Shown here piece after piece: positions 43,308-55,365 of a stretch of 64,000 nucleotides of DNA. How positions within the stretch are numbered: position 1 is the stretch's first letter; each line of letters starts with the position of its first letter. This stretch comes from Meconema thalassinum (taxonomy: Eukaryota; Arthropoda; Insecta; Orthoptera; Tettigoniidae). The notes under the pieces were generated by a model that saw nothing but the letters and a program-made list of their open reading frames with translations, was not told the DNA's origin and made no database searches. The position numbers and the translations under genes were made by a program. The stretch covers positions 375,149,387 to 375,213,386 of the forward strand of contig OX336388.2 in NCBI GenBank assembly GCA_946902985.2, given 5' to 3'.

Positions 43308-43948
43308 TTTAATTCCACCCCTGGGCGTCATATCTAGTGTCATGTAGGTTGACGATCACGGAGTTCCAGCTGAGACCGTCATTGCTTCCACTAACTTGTG
43401 CTAGGCTCTTCTCTGTCTTATTTCCTGTCGACCACACTTGCTCATCTCGTGTTCTCTACCGACCCCAACATGATTAGGGTATCCGAGCCCTAGGGAGTCT
43501 CTTCCTTTTGCAACTTCATTGGCCCTGGTTTATTTATTTTTTCTGATATCCTGAGGAGGCAGCCTTGCTTTATTTATTTTCATGTTATTTCCTGTCTTTT
43601 GCTCATGCCCCCTCAAGAAGCCCCACCACTTGCGGTGCACTCTGCCTATGGCTACACCCTCAAGGGCTGATCAGTTTGGAAGTTGGCGACCCCAAGGGAT
43701 TTCTGAGCTGAGTCCAGTTTACCTCCTCTTTATCCATTACCTCTGGGACAAAGCCTCTCCTAGTATACTTTTTATCTGCCTTTCATGGCTCTCCTTCCTT
43801 CCAACTCCCTCAATCCACATGCTTGAGGGTTGAGGGCCATTTTTTATTCCTTCTGTTCTTTATTTGACCTATTGTTTTCCATTTCTTCTTCTAGTATATA
43901 AGCGTGTAGTAGCTTAGATTTAATTTTCATCTTTACGATGACCCAAAC
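43308..43948 (-). repeat. R6 repeat in the right arm
   Basis: Mirror of 32085-32725. Confidence 0.6.
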
Positions 43949-44847
43949 CATTGAGGGTCGCTGTAGAACGCTTCTCTCTTGTCCAAAGGACAGCATGCTG
44001 AATTCCTCACTGGTTCATGAATTTTATTCTTTGTTCACTTAGTTCTCATGGCTTTGAAACTGGCTGTCTGTAACGTGATCATTATTCATTTTAACTTCAG
44101 CGTACTAAACTAATTTTAAATTAATTATTTTAAATTAATTATTTTAAATTAATTATTTTAAATTCAGATTTGTGTTTCACAGTAAACACAATTATTATTC
44201 TCCGTTTAAAACAAGCCATACCATTCTTTTTCTACCATGATAGCTTATACGTGGGCATGGCTATAGATCATCAGCTAAGGATTCAATTTCCATTACCTAC
44301 ACCTCTCATGGTATGCCAATTCGTTAAACTATAGAAAACGTTTCTATATGTTCTGTTACATTATTATTTGACCATCTCACCGTGTAGTGGTTAACCTACT
44401 TGGTTGTCAACCCTAAGGTCTTGCCTTCCAACCCCGACTATACCATGACATTCATTTCAAGGTTGCCATAAGCTTCACTAAGCCTTTGTCAAACCTAACA
44501 ACGATCTAGTCATGTGCAGAGCATGTCCGCTATCAAGCAAATGAGTAATATGAAACTTCCTGACAAGGTCGCTGTGCTGTTATCACCAAAGCCAGTGTCT
44601 CTGTGCAGATTCAACCCAGTGGTAGTAGGCAAGCCTATGTTTGTTTAAAAATCATCATGAATATAGCTCCACTGTCACCACAGAGGCCCCGGTTCGATTT
44701 TTTTTTCTAAAGGCTGCAACAGGGTAGACTGAGTCTTGACAGGTAAAACTTTTTGGGGTGCATTCGTGAACCATGGCAAGGGTTGGCCATCCTGACTTCT
44801 TCAACACCTCCAACCAATGTTTACTATTACTGGTCAGTTACCATTTT

Positions 44848-45054
44848 TTCTTTCTTCGGCTTTTCCCTATTAGTTTGAGTCGCCGGAGCCAACCAGGCTC
44901 ATTTTGATTTTGGCCGGGGATTTAAGGCCGAATGCCCTTCCTGACGCCACGTGATTTTTCAAGTGAAAATTCTAACCCCCGCTGGCACCGGGATTTGAAC
45001 CCCAGCCGTCCGGGTAAAGACGAGCAGCTAAGCACCTGCGCCATCACGCTCCCC
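44848..45054 (-). mobile_element. SINE S7 in the right arm
   Basis: Mirror of 30979-31185. Confidence 0.7.
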
Positions 45055-45162
45055 ACAGGTTAGTTATCTATACACACATTAATCCATAATTACCTAATAA
45101 TAATAATAATAATAATAACAATCATCCTCCATACACATGTCCATTAAAGCATGGTTTCACAA

Positions 45163-45799
45163 AGATGCTTATGCTTTTAGGTGTATAACACATTTTTCCT
45201 CATAACATGACTATTTACTGTTTTAGGGGTGAAATGACCTATCCAGGTAAAAGCGTATATCATCCCCTATTTTTTAAGCCATTACACCTAATTTTAGGAT
45301 TCTTCGTTTCCTAGATATGGATTTTTCAATTTGGGGGTTGTTTGCATCCCCCTGCTATTTTTCATTAAAAACAAAAGATCTTAGGTTCATTTATCATTTT
45401 TAGGTGTTTAACACGTTTTTTCCCCCATAACATAACTATTTACTGTTTTAGGGGTGAAATGATCCATCGAGGTAAAAGCCCATATCATCCCCTATTTTTT
45501 AAGCTATCACACCTAATTTTAGGCTTCTTCGTTTCCGAGATAGGGATTTTTCAATTTTGGGGGGTAGTTTCACCCCCCTGCTATTTTTCATCAAAAACAA
45601 AAGATCTTAGGCTCATTTATCATTTTTAGGTGTTTAACAGGTTTTTTCCCCCTTAACATGACTATTTACTGTTTTAGGGGTGAAATGATCCATCGAGGTA
45701 AAAGCCCATATCATCCCCTATTTTTTAAGCTATCACACCTAATTTTAGGATTCTTCGTTTCCGAGATAGGGATTTTTCAATTTTGGGGGGTAGTTTCAC
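45163..45799. repeat. 226-bp tandem repeat (right arm)
   Basis: Mirror of 30234-30870. Confidence 0.8.
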
Positions 45800-45812
45800 A
45801 CCACAAACGGGG

Positions 45813-47006
45813 GACGTCACCCCAAGTGCTAGGACCCCTCATACAAGTCCCTAGCATGATTGGTTCGCGAGATATGAACAAAAGTGTCGTTAGGCCCTTT
45901 CGACAAAAACGAATCCTACATTCAAAAACGGGGCGTCACCCCCAGGGTTAGAATACTGTCTATGGCAAAATCCCATGAGGGGTTCAGAAAATATTAACAA
46001 ACGTGTAGTTAGGTCCTTTTGACAAAAGCCGACCGTGCGCGCACATACAAAAAATATTACTATTTCAACCCCCGGGTAAGGGTAGTTTTTATTTTAGAGT
46101 GGATATACCCCGTCCATAGAAAAGGGGAGTTCACCACGAGTCCTACGACACCTCATACGTTTAAATCCGATTATTGGTTAGCGAGATAGTAAAAAGCCGA
46201 TGACCTATTAGTTTTTTTTGGTTTATTTAAATACATATTAAAAAAACACTCATTGATAAATCATCATTTAAAAAGCCCGCTCTTTTACAAAAAACCGCCA
46301 AGTTCGTAGGTATACAAAAATAAATTACTATTTCATCCCCCGGGTAAGGGTAGTTTTTATTTTGGTGTGAATATACCCCTTCGATAGAAAAAGAGAGTTC
46401 ACCACGAGTCCTACGACACCTCATACGTTTAAATCCGATTATTGGTTAGCGAGATAGTCAAAAGCCGATGACCTACTAGTTTTTTTTGGTTTATTTCAAT
46501 ACGTATTAAAAAAACACTCATTAATAAATCATCATTTAAAAAGCCCGCCCTCTTACAAAACTCCTCAAGTGCGCATGCGTATAAAAAAACATTCATCGCC
46601 AAAATGTCAAAAAACAACATGTTTACCCCAAATGGCCTTTCCCAATTCCATCCATTTTTAAAAAATAACCTCACCATCATCTAGAGCGGAAAAAATACCA
46701 TCTAAACGACCCCTCACTCGACCCTACTCCTCCCCCACCACCTAACCCTTTCCCAACATAGGCATACATATTCAAGCACGAGCGCGACTTCAGGAAACCA
46801 ACACTACCCCACTACTCGCGAATGACCTTTTAGTTTTTGTATGTTAATTAAATAAAGAGCCTATAGGAAAGTAGGGGGCATTTCGACCAATGCTAGGACA
46901 CCATGTATGTTCTAATCCCATAATTGGTTAGCGAGATATCAGGTTCGGGGCCGCTACGAGGGTGGCTCAATAAAAAGTGAGACAGCTCCCCCACTACCAC
47001 ACTACT
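45813..47006. repeat. Subterminal repeats of the right arm
   Basis: Mirror of 29027-30220, including ATTGGTTAGCGAGATA motifs. Confidence 0.7.
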
Positions 47007-47012
47007 GGTGTG
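47007..47012. other. 6-bp target duplication, right copy (GGTGTG)
   Basis: Abuts the last palindrome base. The following bases (GTTCCTAAACATCTT, VPKHL) continue the LINE-A frame from the left flank, to about 47027. Confidence 0.8.
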
Positions 47013-47027
47013 GTTCCTAAACATCTT

Positions 47028-47660
47028 CTTACTTACTTACTTAAATCCTGTGGCTCCAAGAGGAGCATAGGGCATCCGAGAAAGACCTCCATGAAGTTCC
47101 GTCAGCGGCTAGGCTCTTCACTTCCTTCCATGTCTTTCCAGAAGCCAGTACTTCATCCTCAACAGTGCGCCTCCAGGTTTTTTCCGGGCAACTCCGTTTC
47201 CATGAACCTTGCGTGTTGCAATCCAAGACTGACCTCTCAATAACTCCTTGTTTCTTGCGGAGTGTATGTCCAATCCATCGCCATTTCCTCTCTTTTATTT
47301 GTTCTGAAATAGGTCGTTGGTTAGTCATTTCCCATAGTTCTGTGTTTGAGACTACTTCTGGCCACCTTACACCAATAATTCGACGAAGACATCTGTTTAT
47401 AAACACTTGGAGTTGTTGTGTGACTTGCTTGCTGACTTTCCACGAATCACTTCCATATGGGAGAACTGACTTTACGTTGGTGTTGAATATCCGGATCTTT
47501 GTCATCTTGGAAATATTCTTGTTCTTCCATACAGTATACAGCGGAACAAAAGCATCATTTGCTTTTCTAATTCTGCTCTTTACGTCCTCTTCTGCACCAC
47601 CATTCGCGAGCACTAAAAGAGCTTGATCTGGACAGTAACTTGTATAAATGAATACTGAAA
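47028..47660 (-). pseudogene. RTE-like LINE, 3' part
   Basis: The minus-strand frame (within 47041-47691) reads KNKNISKMTKIRIFNTNVKS, VLPYGSDSWKVSK, FINRCLRRIIGVRWPEV, KERKWRWIGHTLRKK. Known: this is the conserved post-RT C-terminus of RTE-type and related LINEs. At its 3' side (left) lies a short AAGT-type tail (47028-47041). It is 5'-truncated near 47660, where a SINE S3 begins, and lacks the RT catalytic core. It adjoins the LINE-A piece, probably having inserted there before the palindrome did. Confidence 0.75.
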
Positions 47661-47663
47661 GCA

Positions 47664-48172
47664 GCGGCTTCGAAGGCGTAGTTGGTACCATGCTGAGCTT
47701 CTATGCTTAAGATCGCGGGTTCGAACCCAACCCAAGTCGTCAGACATTTTAAGAGCATTAAAATCCCTCAGTAAGCCTTCCATCGGAGGGGACGTAATGC
47801 CAATAGGCCCATGTCATAGATTTATGACATGTAAAAGAACCTTCCACTAATTACACTTGTGTGAAACTAAATTATAGGTTAGATTTGACTAAAGCTCTTA
47901 GGTTGCAACGTTCGTCGCCAGGAGCCGACTGCGGTGGCATCTAGTAACCAAGTTCAGAACTAGTCGTCGTTGACGGTTGGTGTTTGGTCGTAAAAGTAGG
48001 AACTACTTGAAAATTGAATGTCTGCAGCCCTGGCTTAATTGAGAAACAGATAACACACACTAATACAGCCGTCACAATATACACCGGTTATCAGACAGAT
48101 TCTACACACACCCAAAGTACACGGAGCTATATGATCATATTATCGCTGCCCCAAAACTGAGGAATCAACCAA
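47664..48172 (+). mobile_element. SINE S3, full copy
   Basis: Head GCGGCTTCGAAGGCGTAGTT with B box GGGTTCGAACCC. Complete to the AACTGAGGAATCAACCAA end. Confidence 0.85.
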
Positions 48173-48660
48173 ACTATACAGAGAGCAGTGAAATTTCTAG
48201 ATCAGGGGTGAACAACCCAAGACCCGTGGATAAATATTTGATACTATTGAAAACGTGAATATATAATAAGCCTATATTGTGAATGGTGAGATATTTCCCA
48301 TTATTGTAGGCCCTAGTAGAAATGACCTGATATTGACAGACTATTGAAAAATAAACAATGCCAAGCAGCACATTAGGAGCATTAGGCTACCACTTTATTT
48401 GATGGTCAGTTCGACGATATATTGATTTTTTATATAGGCCTACATTGATGTTAAGAATTCTGTTTTTTGAAAAATAAAAACTTTAGAACCTTGTGATAGT
48501 ATTACTTTATTTTATATACCCCTAAACCTTTTCGAATTAGGAGTAAGTTGATTGTAAATCAGTAATTTGATAGCTTAATAACGTAATTTGCCGAACAACT
48601 TCAAAAATGGATTTTAAACCATTTAGAGGACACAAAAATGGTATTATTAATAATATTAAT
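48173..48660. other. No gene recognised
   Basis: AT-rich, short frames only. Confidence 0.4.
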
Positions 48661-48661
48661 A

Positions 48662-48890
48662 ATAATATCGTATGGTCTCGGGTGCCGGGTGCAAGAATTT
48701 GTAATTGGACACCCAGAGGGTAGCTTGCATGTCTAATTTAGTTGTTCCTTGAATCACTATGAAAGTCAAGGAGGTTAGATTATCTAAGCTCCTTGAACAC
48801 TATAGCGCTTTCTAGTAGAGAAATGAGGAACTTTTGAGTTGGCGGAAACTCCCGAGATTAATTTTGCCATTATGAACACGGTATAGAACA
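48662..48890 (-). mobile_element. SINE S2, head missing
   Basis: From ATATCGTATGGTCTCGGGTG to TTTTGCCATTATGAACACGG. Broken at the same side as the 12614 copy. Confidence 0.75.
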
Positions 48891-49195
48891 CTACATTTGT
48901 CTGCTGGTAAAATAGGTTACTCAGATAATAGTAAAATTAGCTTTAGCGGTAGGGTTTGGCAAGTGCCAATGTGGAAAGGTAACTTGCGGCTCACCACTTA
49001 TTATGTAAACATAAACTTGGCCCCCACTTATAAAAAGGTTGTGCACCCCAGCTCTAGTTGATGAAATGTCGTGCCCAGTGGTTCGGATTCAATGTAAAGA
49101 GCAGGTCCGTTGTCTTATGATCGCAAGATTAACAGGCACGTACAACCACAAGCTGCCTTCCTTCTTTTTATGTTTTTATTTTATTTTTATTATAG

Positions 49196-49695
49196 CGGCT
49201 TCGGTGGCGTAGTTGGTAGCATGCTGAGCTTCTATACCCATGATCGCGGGTTCAAATCCAGCCGAAGTCGTCGGTTTTTAAGGGCGTTAAAAATCCCTCA
49301 GTATACCTTCCTTCGGAGGGGAAGTAAAGCTGGCGGTCCCATGACATGTTAAAGAACCTTCCACTAATTACACCTGTGTGAAGCTAAATTGTATAGGTTA
49401 AGAATGTAAACAACGCTCTTAGGTTCCTACGTTCGTTGCCGAGAGCCGACTGCGGTGGCGTCTGGTAGCTAAGTTCTGGACTAGTAATCGTTGACGGTGG
49501 CGTTTGGCGGCAAAAGTAGGAACTATTTGAAAAATTCATAAGTCTGCAGTCCTTACTTGAATTAAAAAACAGATAACACACACTAATACAGTCATCACAA
49601 TCAACACCGGTTAACAGACTGATTCTACACACACCCAAAGTACACGGAGCTACATGACCGCGTTGTCTCAGCCGCTAAACTTAAGAACCAACCAA
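49196..49695 (+). mobile_element. SINE S3, full copy
   Basis: Head GCGGCTTCGGTGGCGTAGTT, B box GCGGGTTCAAATCC, ending CTTAAGAACCAACCAACC. A small gap near 49345 (ATGACATGTTAAAG) separates it from the consensus. Confidence 0.85.
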
Positions 49696-51700
49696 CCTTC
49701 TCTTTTATTAGACTCAATGCTGTCCGCTAAGCTGGTCGGTCACAGAGTTGAAGCTCATTCAGTAGTCCTTGCAGGTAATGAAGATGAGTAAAGTAGCCTA
49801 CTGTCACATGTCAACACGCCGGACATGCAGGGCGTGGTCGTCAGCGTGAGACCTGGGTATAATTAGCGTGGTACTCACGGTCGACTCTAGAAAGGTCGGA
49901 AGGTTCGACCTGGCAACACTGTAGCTACGGTTGTTGTCAGTCATACTTCGTCGCGAGCGCCTGAACAGCTGTTTGCTAGCAAGGAAGGCGACAAAAACTA
50001 CGGAATTAATATTGGACACAATGTTTAGCAAGACATCTGTTTATTTATTTTTATTGTCTACGTATGACCAGTGTTACAATCGGAAATAAATGAATAGCGT
50101 ACATATGATCGTGAAAAGTTGTTATAAGAGCCAAGCAGACGATATTAGGCGTGAATGACACGGAAATAATTTACCAAATATGTTAAGCAAAGTAAAGAAA
50201 ATTATTTTAGGCTTCTATTCGTTTTACTACTCTGAAGTACGGTAATAAAAAAACATGTCGGTATTATAATAATAATATGGAGTAAGTAGATGCAATTGAG
50301 GGTTATGTGATGCAAAAATGTAGGCTATCTCCCATAACATCTTTACACTGGAGGCCTATAAACCCTCAATTCCGCCACACATGTACCGTATGTAGATAAT
50401 TTACTACCACTATAGAAATACTCTGTTGTGCTGGTATTTCATATATATATATATCAGATTACTTCTGTTTCCTTCCTAAAGTGTCTGCAACTTTCTCTTC
50501 CCATAACCAAGTTTGAAGACATCTACAGCATCATTCCTAGCCTGTGAATAATTGTTTAACAATACATTGGCAATAACTGAAAGTTACAGCTGGGGACAAA
50601 ACATTTATCTGACATTGTTACTGTGCCGAAACATTCCTGGAAAATCAAAGTTTAAAACATAAAGTGCATGTGATAATTACATGTACCGTACAAGCACACT
50701 CGTCAGTGTGTTCTCGATTAGGGATTACAGTGAAAATCTCACTTGGAAGGGTAGTATCAACGCTACTATAAAGCGTATAAACGTACAAAGCATAAGAAAC
50801 AAAATATAGAAGGAAATATCCCTGTGAGATAAACGAGAACACCTGCCAGACTGAACCAAAGACTGAACGTTCCCTTCGTGTTGCCGCCTGACAAGCGTAG
50901 GCCTATGACTGATGAACATGTTGCCAAGTCTCAGCCTTCCGACCTATCTAGAGTCGACCGTGGTGGTACTGTACTGCACAGTGTGGGATGACAAGATAGC
51001 ACGGGCCCCCGGGGGAGATAATAGGGTAATAAGCGAGGCGTCTCAGAGATAACGGCCCACCTTCCTTACAGCACGCCCTAACGAGGACCAAGGCACCAAT
51101 CGAGGGCTGTGATTTACGATGTCTTAACATTCGAGATAGCAGAGGCCAGAACCTTTTATAACCTCCTCAGTCGAACTACCACTACTGCTCGAGTCCAAGC
51201 TCTATGAACTTGCGGGGTGAGGAGAAAGAGCAGGGAAGGGTCGGGCGTGAAGAGAAGGATCTGTCAACAGCCCACCGAGATATATGGTATTCCTTTCTAT
51301 TCCAATACTGCTAACATACGACCGTTGCTCAAACCACTGTGGTGTTAGGAATGACTGAGTGAGTCACCGACCAATGTATTTGGTTCTGTACTATGCACGG
51401 ACCGAGAAACCTCATCACTCGTCAACTCCATTTCTCACAGTCCGCGATGCACATTCCTCTCAGGTTAACGCAGCTTAGACTCGAGCAGTAGGCTACCTTT
51501 ACCCGATAAACAGGGTACAGTAGTATAGTTGCCTTGAAGCCATAAATCTGACCTTGGCTTAGCTGACACACGTGTCCCCATTTTAGTAAAATGAAGGAAT
51601 ATAAGTTTCAAAAGAGAACAGTTCGACATGTTCGCAGTTAGGCCTAACACAGAAGATTTCTTTTTACAAGGCATCCAACGTTTAGAATGAGGCATTGGTC
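49696..51700. other. No gene recognised
   Basis: Two kilobases without a long frame, repeat or motif I can name. A short TA run lies at 50442-50454. Confidence 0.4.
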
Positions 51701-51704
51701 TTAT

Positions 51705-51930
51705 GACCACCTCGTGACGCAGTGGCTAGCATTGTTGACTGTAGCCCCCGAGATACCGGGTTCGATCCCCGGCTCTGACAAGAATTTAAAAGTCTTGGTA
51801 TGTTCTGGTACGGGGTCTCCCAGCCTCGTGATGCCACACGCAAACTCCGGCTCGGGATGCCTTGACAAAGTCGACGGCTCTAATTCAGGTCGTCTACGTC
51901 CCTGAAGGGGATATGGCACTCGAAAAAAAA
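51705..51930 (+). mobile_element. SINE S6-like
   Basis: Head CTCGTGACGCAGTGGCTAGC with B box GGGTTCGATCCCC, then GTACGGGGTCTCCCAGCCTC. Ends in an A-run at 51924-51931. Confidence 0.7.
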
Positions 51931-52074
51931 ATGCTCTTATGGCGCGTTAGGACAGGGTTGCCAGTAATTGTTCCACTCCAGGAGAGGAGGCAGTACAGAG
52001 CTCTTTCCACACATTCAGCGATTCACAATAGTTATCAAGAGAAGTCAGTACATCCAATACGGAATAGTTTCAAC

Positions 52075-52780
52075 TCGACTACCCCGCACCGTGATCGCAA
52101 TGGGGAGCTGCAGCAAGTCCGGGGATCGAAGGTTCGAATTCCGGCACTGACAGCGGCTATGCCGGAATAGTAGCTGATTTGTAGTCCCAGGGCACCCGCC
52201 TCATTCTGGACCCTAAACATTACAGCTATACTTGCACAATACTACAATCACCATAGAAACACAGGTCTGATGACCAAGATGCCCCAAGCCCATAAATGAA
52301 TTGGCAACAACAAACACCAAGTGCGTACCGGGTGAGTTATCAGTGGTCGTTACGGCGTGACTGCAGGCAGTCGCTCACATCCGGGAGGCGAGGAGGTTCG
52401 AATATCCCCTCCGGCAACCTTGAAGATGGTTTTCTGTGGTCTCCCATCTTCCTTCCAGGCAAATGCCGGGGTTGGTCCCTAACTATAGGCCACATAACAG
52501 CCGCTACCTTAAAATTCCTCGTCCGTACTATCACACTTTCCTCCCCAGACAACACTCCACACGCGACGGTACTTGTAGCTCACCCATTGGGTGGTCGCTT
52601 GACAGACTCTAACGAGCCGAAAATGTTCTCGGACACTCCCGGCACTAAAAGAAAAATTATAATAATAATAAAAAAAAAACCTAGTGCTTGATTTGACTAT
52701 CACTTCCGCGCCGTAACGTAGCGTTAAAATGCAACCCTCATTACAGCAGCACTTAGCAGTAATTTTTGATGAGCATGTAA
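52075..52780 (+). repeat. Local duplication, copy 1 (with SINE)
   Basis: 52075-52318 and 52683-52780 match 57436-57769 (ACCCCGCACCGTGATCGCAA, CATTACAGCTATA, GCCGTAACGTAGCGTT, TTTTTGATGAGCATG). This copy has an S1 SINE in the middle and keeps ~30 bp (GACAGCGGCTATGCCGG...) that copy 2 lacks. Confidence 0.8.
52327..52670 (+). mobile_element. SINE S1 inside the duplication
   Basis: Full-length S1 with a mixed AAT/A tail. It is absent from the parallel copy near 57630, so it was inserted after the duplication or lost from the other copy. The flanks AAGTGC and TAGTGC suggest a short, imperfect target duplication. Confidence 0.8.
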
Positions 52781-53077
52781 AGCAAATTCATTACATACTG
52801 TAGGCTATTTCTGCACACGGTGAACCAAAATGTCACAATTGGTCACTGTTAAAAACAACAACAACAAAAAGCCAACAAATGACTTATCACACCAACATTC
52901 GCGTGGAAAATATCTGGCTGGTAACCGCAAGGGAAAAGTGACGGTTACAACATAAACAATGTGAGGGAAGTCTCATTTCCTATAAATATGTTATTTCAAC
53001 ACAAACACTATCTGAAGGTCACTTCATCCATTCTATACAGCCCCAACAGCTCATTCTCACATTTTCCACCTAGTAGC
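52781..53077. other. No gene recognised
   Basis: Nothing seen apart from an ACAACAACAA patch near 52855. Confidence 0.4.
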
Positions 53078-53343
53078 GTAGTGGCTAGCATTACTGGATG
53101 TCACCCCGGAGGCACGGGTTGGATTCCCGGCTCTTCCAGGGAATTTAATTCTGGTCTGAGGGCCGGAACGAGGTACACTCAGCCTCATGAGGCAAACCTG
53201 AGAAGAGGCGGATTCGATTCCTACCTAATACAATCACTAGTACAGACATCATAGTGACACAGGTTATCCGACGAATTCTACACACACCCAAGTACACGGG
53301 GATATATGACCACCATGCCGCAAAGCCTCTAATTAAACAACAA
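53078..53343 (+). mobile_element. SINE with S6-like head and S3-like end
   Basis: 53078-53190 has the S6-type head (GTAGCGTAGTGGCTAGC, CTCAGCCTCATGAGG). 53258-53343 has the S3 tail (CAGGTTATCCGACGAATTCT, CACACCCAAGTACACGGGG). The order fits a chimeric SINE, but no target duplication was identified. Confidence 0.5.
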
Positions 53344-53344
53344 C

Positions 53345-54320
53345 ATCGTTCATATTATATCTACAAGTAAAGAGCTACTGTACTTACAGCTAACTTGACT
53401 TCCTTATTACAATGCAGGTCCACTCGAGTACACTTACCTGGAAACAAAGAAATTATGACATTAGTAAAACGTTTACCAAATTGGTGAATAATGCTTAAAA
53501 ATATGAAATGACGATTGAAAAGGGCAAGGAGTTGGGTAGAAGCGACCGTAATTGAATAGTGAATATAACAGGATATTGACATTTGATTAAATCCCAGTAA
53601 TTCAGTTGGTAAAAGAATGAGTCTCAGCTGCAATTAGATCAAATGCCATCTTCACCCTCTTAGTGCCAAGCCATTTCCTGGAATACTTGCCAAGAATGCC
53701 AAGCCATTCTCAATGATCATGCAGGCTATTCAAAAATTAGTCGTAAATACCACATTTTCAAGGATAGAATAATTATTTTGGCTTAGGTTTATAACCAATA
53801 CCTCGTTCTTTCAAACAATATGTTTGTAAAGGTAAATACTGCATCTAAACCTTTTTAATGGAGGTTATTCTGATATTTGTTCAATTTTTCAATTTCTTTT
53901 GTAAAAAAATCAATTTTGTGTCTAAATTAAGGACACCTAAGAGTCATATTCGAAGAAACACTACGTTTCCAGCTCTATAAAGTTCTTAGATACATCTGTA
54001 GGCAGAAGCAAAAACAACTGCACCGCAATTTTGGCGGGAACGTGCGTGATTGGGGGAGCGGTAAGGGAGGGCGTGAATACAAACTCAAACCTATCGCGTA
54101 ACGGACTTTGGAGGAAAATAAGCAGACACCGCACAGTGAAGCTTGGAACCTCACCTTTCCTACAGTATGAAATAATCACGGACATATGCCTACAGAAATC
54201 TACAAATATAAGATAAACAGCGCCCCGATTCAATCGGCTTTGACACTTTTGGCACGATCAGTGAGAACCGATCTGATCGGCGCTTGGCACTAAGAGGGTT
54301 CAACGATAAGTCCCTAGTTT
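53345..54320. other. No gene recognised
   Basis: Unremarkable AT-rich sequence with short frames only. The word GCCAAGCCATT recurs at 53668 and 53698. Confidence 0.4.
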
Positions 54321-54321
54321 A

Positions 54322-54556
54322 AGTGACTACCTGCGTGGCTCAGGGGTAACATTCTCACTTGTTGTTCCCTAGGTAGCAGGATCGAATCCTGGCGCAGTCA
54401 GCTGGCATTCGAGGGTGCGCAAATGCGAGGGAGCCGTGTCAGTAGATTTACTGGCACGTCAAAGATCCCCTTCGTGGAAACATTCCGTCATTCTGGCGCC
54501 TCTAAAAGCCAGAGTAGTTACAGGGGACGTAAAACCAATAACATTATTATTATTAT
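54322..54556 (+). mobile_element. SINE S8
   Basis: tRNA-like head GTGACTACCTGCGTGGCTCA with B box GGATCGAATCC, a body unlike the other families, and an ATT-run end. Confidence 0.65.
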
Positions 54557-54685
54557 TCCAGTTTTAGTGTTTTTACACTTATTTTCGTGACATAGCATTT
54601 AATATAGAAGTAGGGATATTACATTTTTTTAAATCGCTCTAGCGTCTGATATTGTTAATTGCGTCTACTAATAATACTAGAATCT

Positions 54686-54929
54686 TGTGCTGGACAAAAC
54701 GGAGGCTGACAGGTTTTTCTCCGGGTACTCCGGTTTTCCCTGTCAAAATTTCATTCCAGCAACACTCTCCACTATCATTTCATTTCATCTGTCATTCATT
54801 TAATCATTGCCCCAGAGGAGTGCATCAGGCCTCGGCAGCCGGCACAGTTCATATCCTCGCCGCTAGATGGGGGCTTCATTCATTCCATTCCTGACCCGGT
54901 CGGAGACTGGAAGCAGGCTGTGGATTTTC
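54686..54929 (+). mobile_element. SINE S4, 5'-truncated, 16-bp target duplication
   Basis: Body from TGTGCTGGACAAAACGGAGG to GCTGTGGATTTTC. AATAATACTAGAATCT flanks it (54670-54685 and 54930-54945). The head with the promoter is missing, as expected from incomplete reverse transcription. Confidence 0.9.
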
Positions 54930-54945
54930 AATAATACTAGAATCT

Positions 54946-55365
54946 AATCACTTCTTATTAATACTTGGGAATTTTTTGCAAAAGCAAGTTTGCAACACTG
55001 CTGTTAAGTTGTACCTATTATGCTTTCATCCGTTATTTTAATTTCTTGTTTTGTCTTTTGAAGAAGACATCAACGAGTTGATCCTCACAATACTACGCTA
55101 CCTAAAACTTTATTAGGTGCGCTCACGTAATGCGATACTTTGAACAAACACAGTGATAAAGTCGGGACGTGGTCGCGCCGCGCCGCGAGCATACAGAACC
55201 TGATATTATAAAACAAAATGTGACGTCACGCCATGTCACTTCGGATTCTGTGTGCATCCAGCCTTAGCATTGAGTTTCAGAACGAGAGCGTCACCTCATG
55301 GTATCTTCGACCCTGCTGAAGCGGGAATAATAAGGGATAGAATTACGAACAATTATTATTATTAT
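54946..55365. other. No gene recognised
   Basis: Contains a GC-rich patch (CGCGCCGCGCCGCGAGC near 55170) but no frame of note. Confidence 0.4.

Larger units (their letters stand above)
29027..47006. mobile_element. 17,980-bp palindromic inserted element
   Basis: Two inverted arms of 8,974 and 8,967 bp around a 39-bp spacer make up the whole unit. The first 14 bases (AGTAGTGTGGTAGT) pair exactly with the last 14, and pairing stops at 29026/47007. GGTGTG flanks both ends, and a LINE-A frame is continuous across the empty site. Each arm holds a FLYWCH-domain gene, tRNA-Leu, repeat arrays and nested SINEs. No transposase, integrase or polymerase was recognised, so movement would depend on enzymes from elsewhere. 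Alternatives: a shorter real element extended by an assembly fold, or a palindrome formed after insertion. Confidence 0.8.
38040..47006 (-). repeat. Right arm of the palindrome (8,967 bp)
   Basis: Reverse complement of 29027-38000. Seen differences: the A-run length; 42526 T where the left arm (C at 33507) predicts G; and 42897 T where the left arm (T at 33136) predicts A. I have not aligned every base. Confidence 0.9.

Noticed and set aside
49696..51700. Possible host exon region
   Set aside because: No frame with recognisable coding character or domain; splice-site guesses would be arbitrary.
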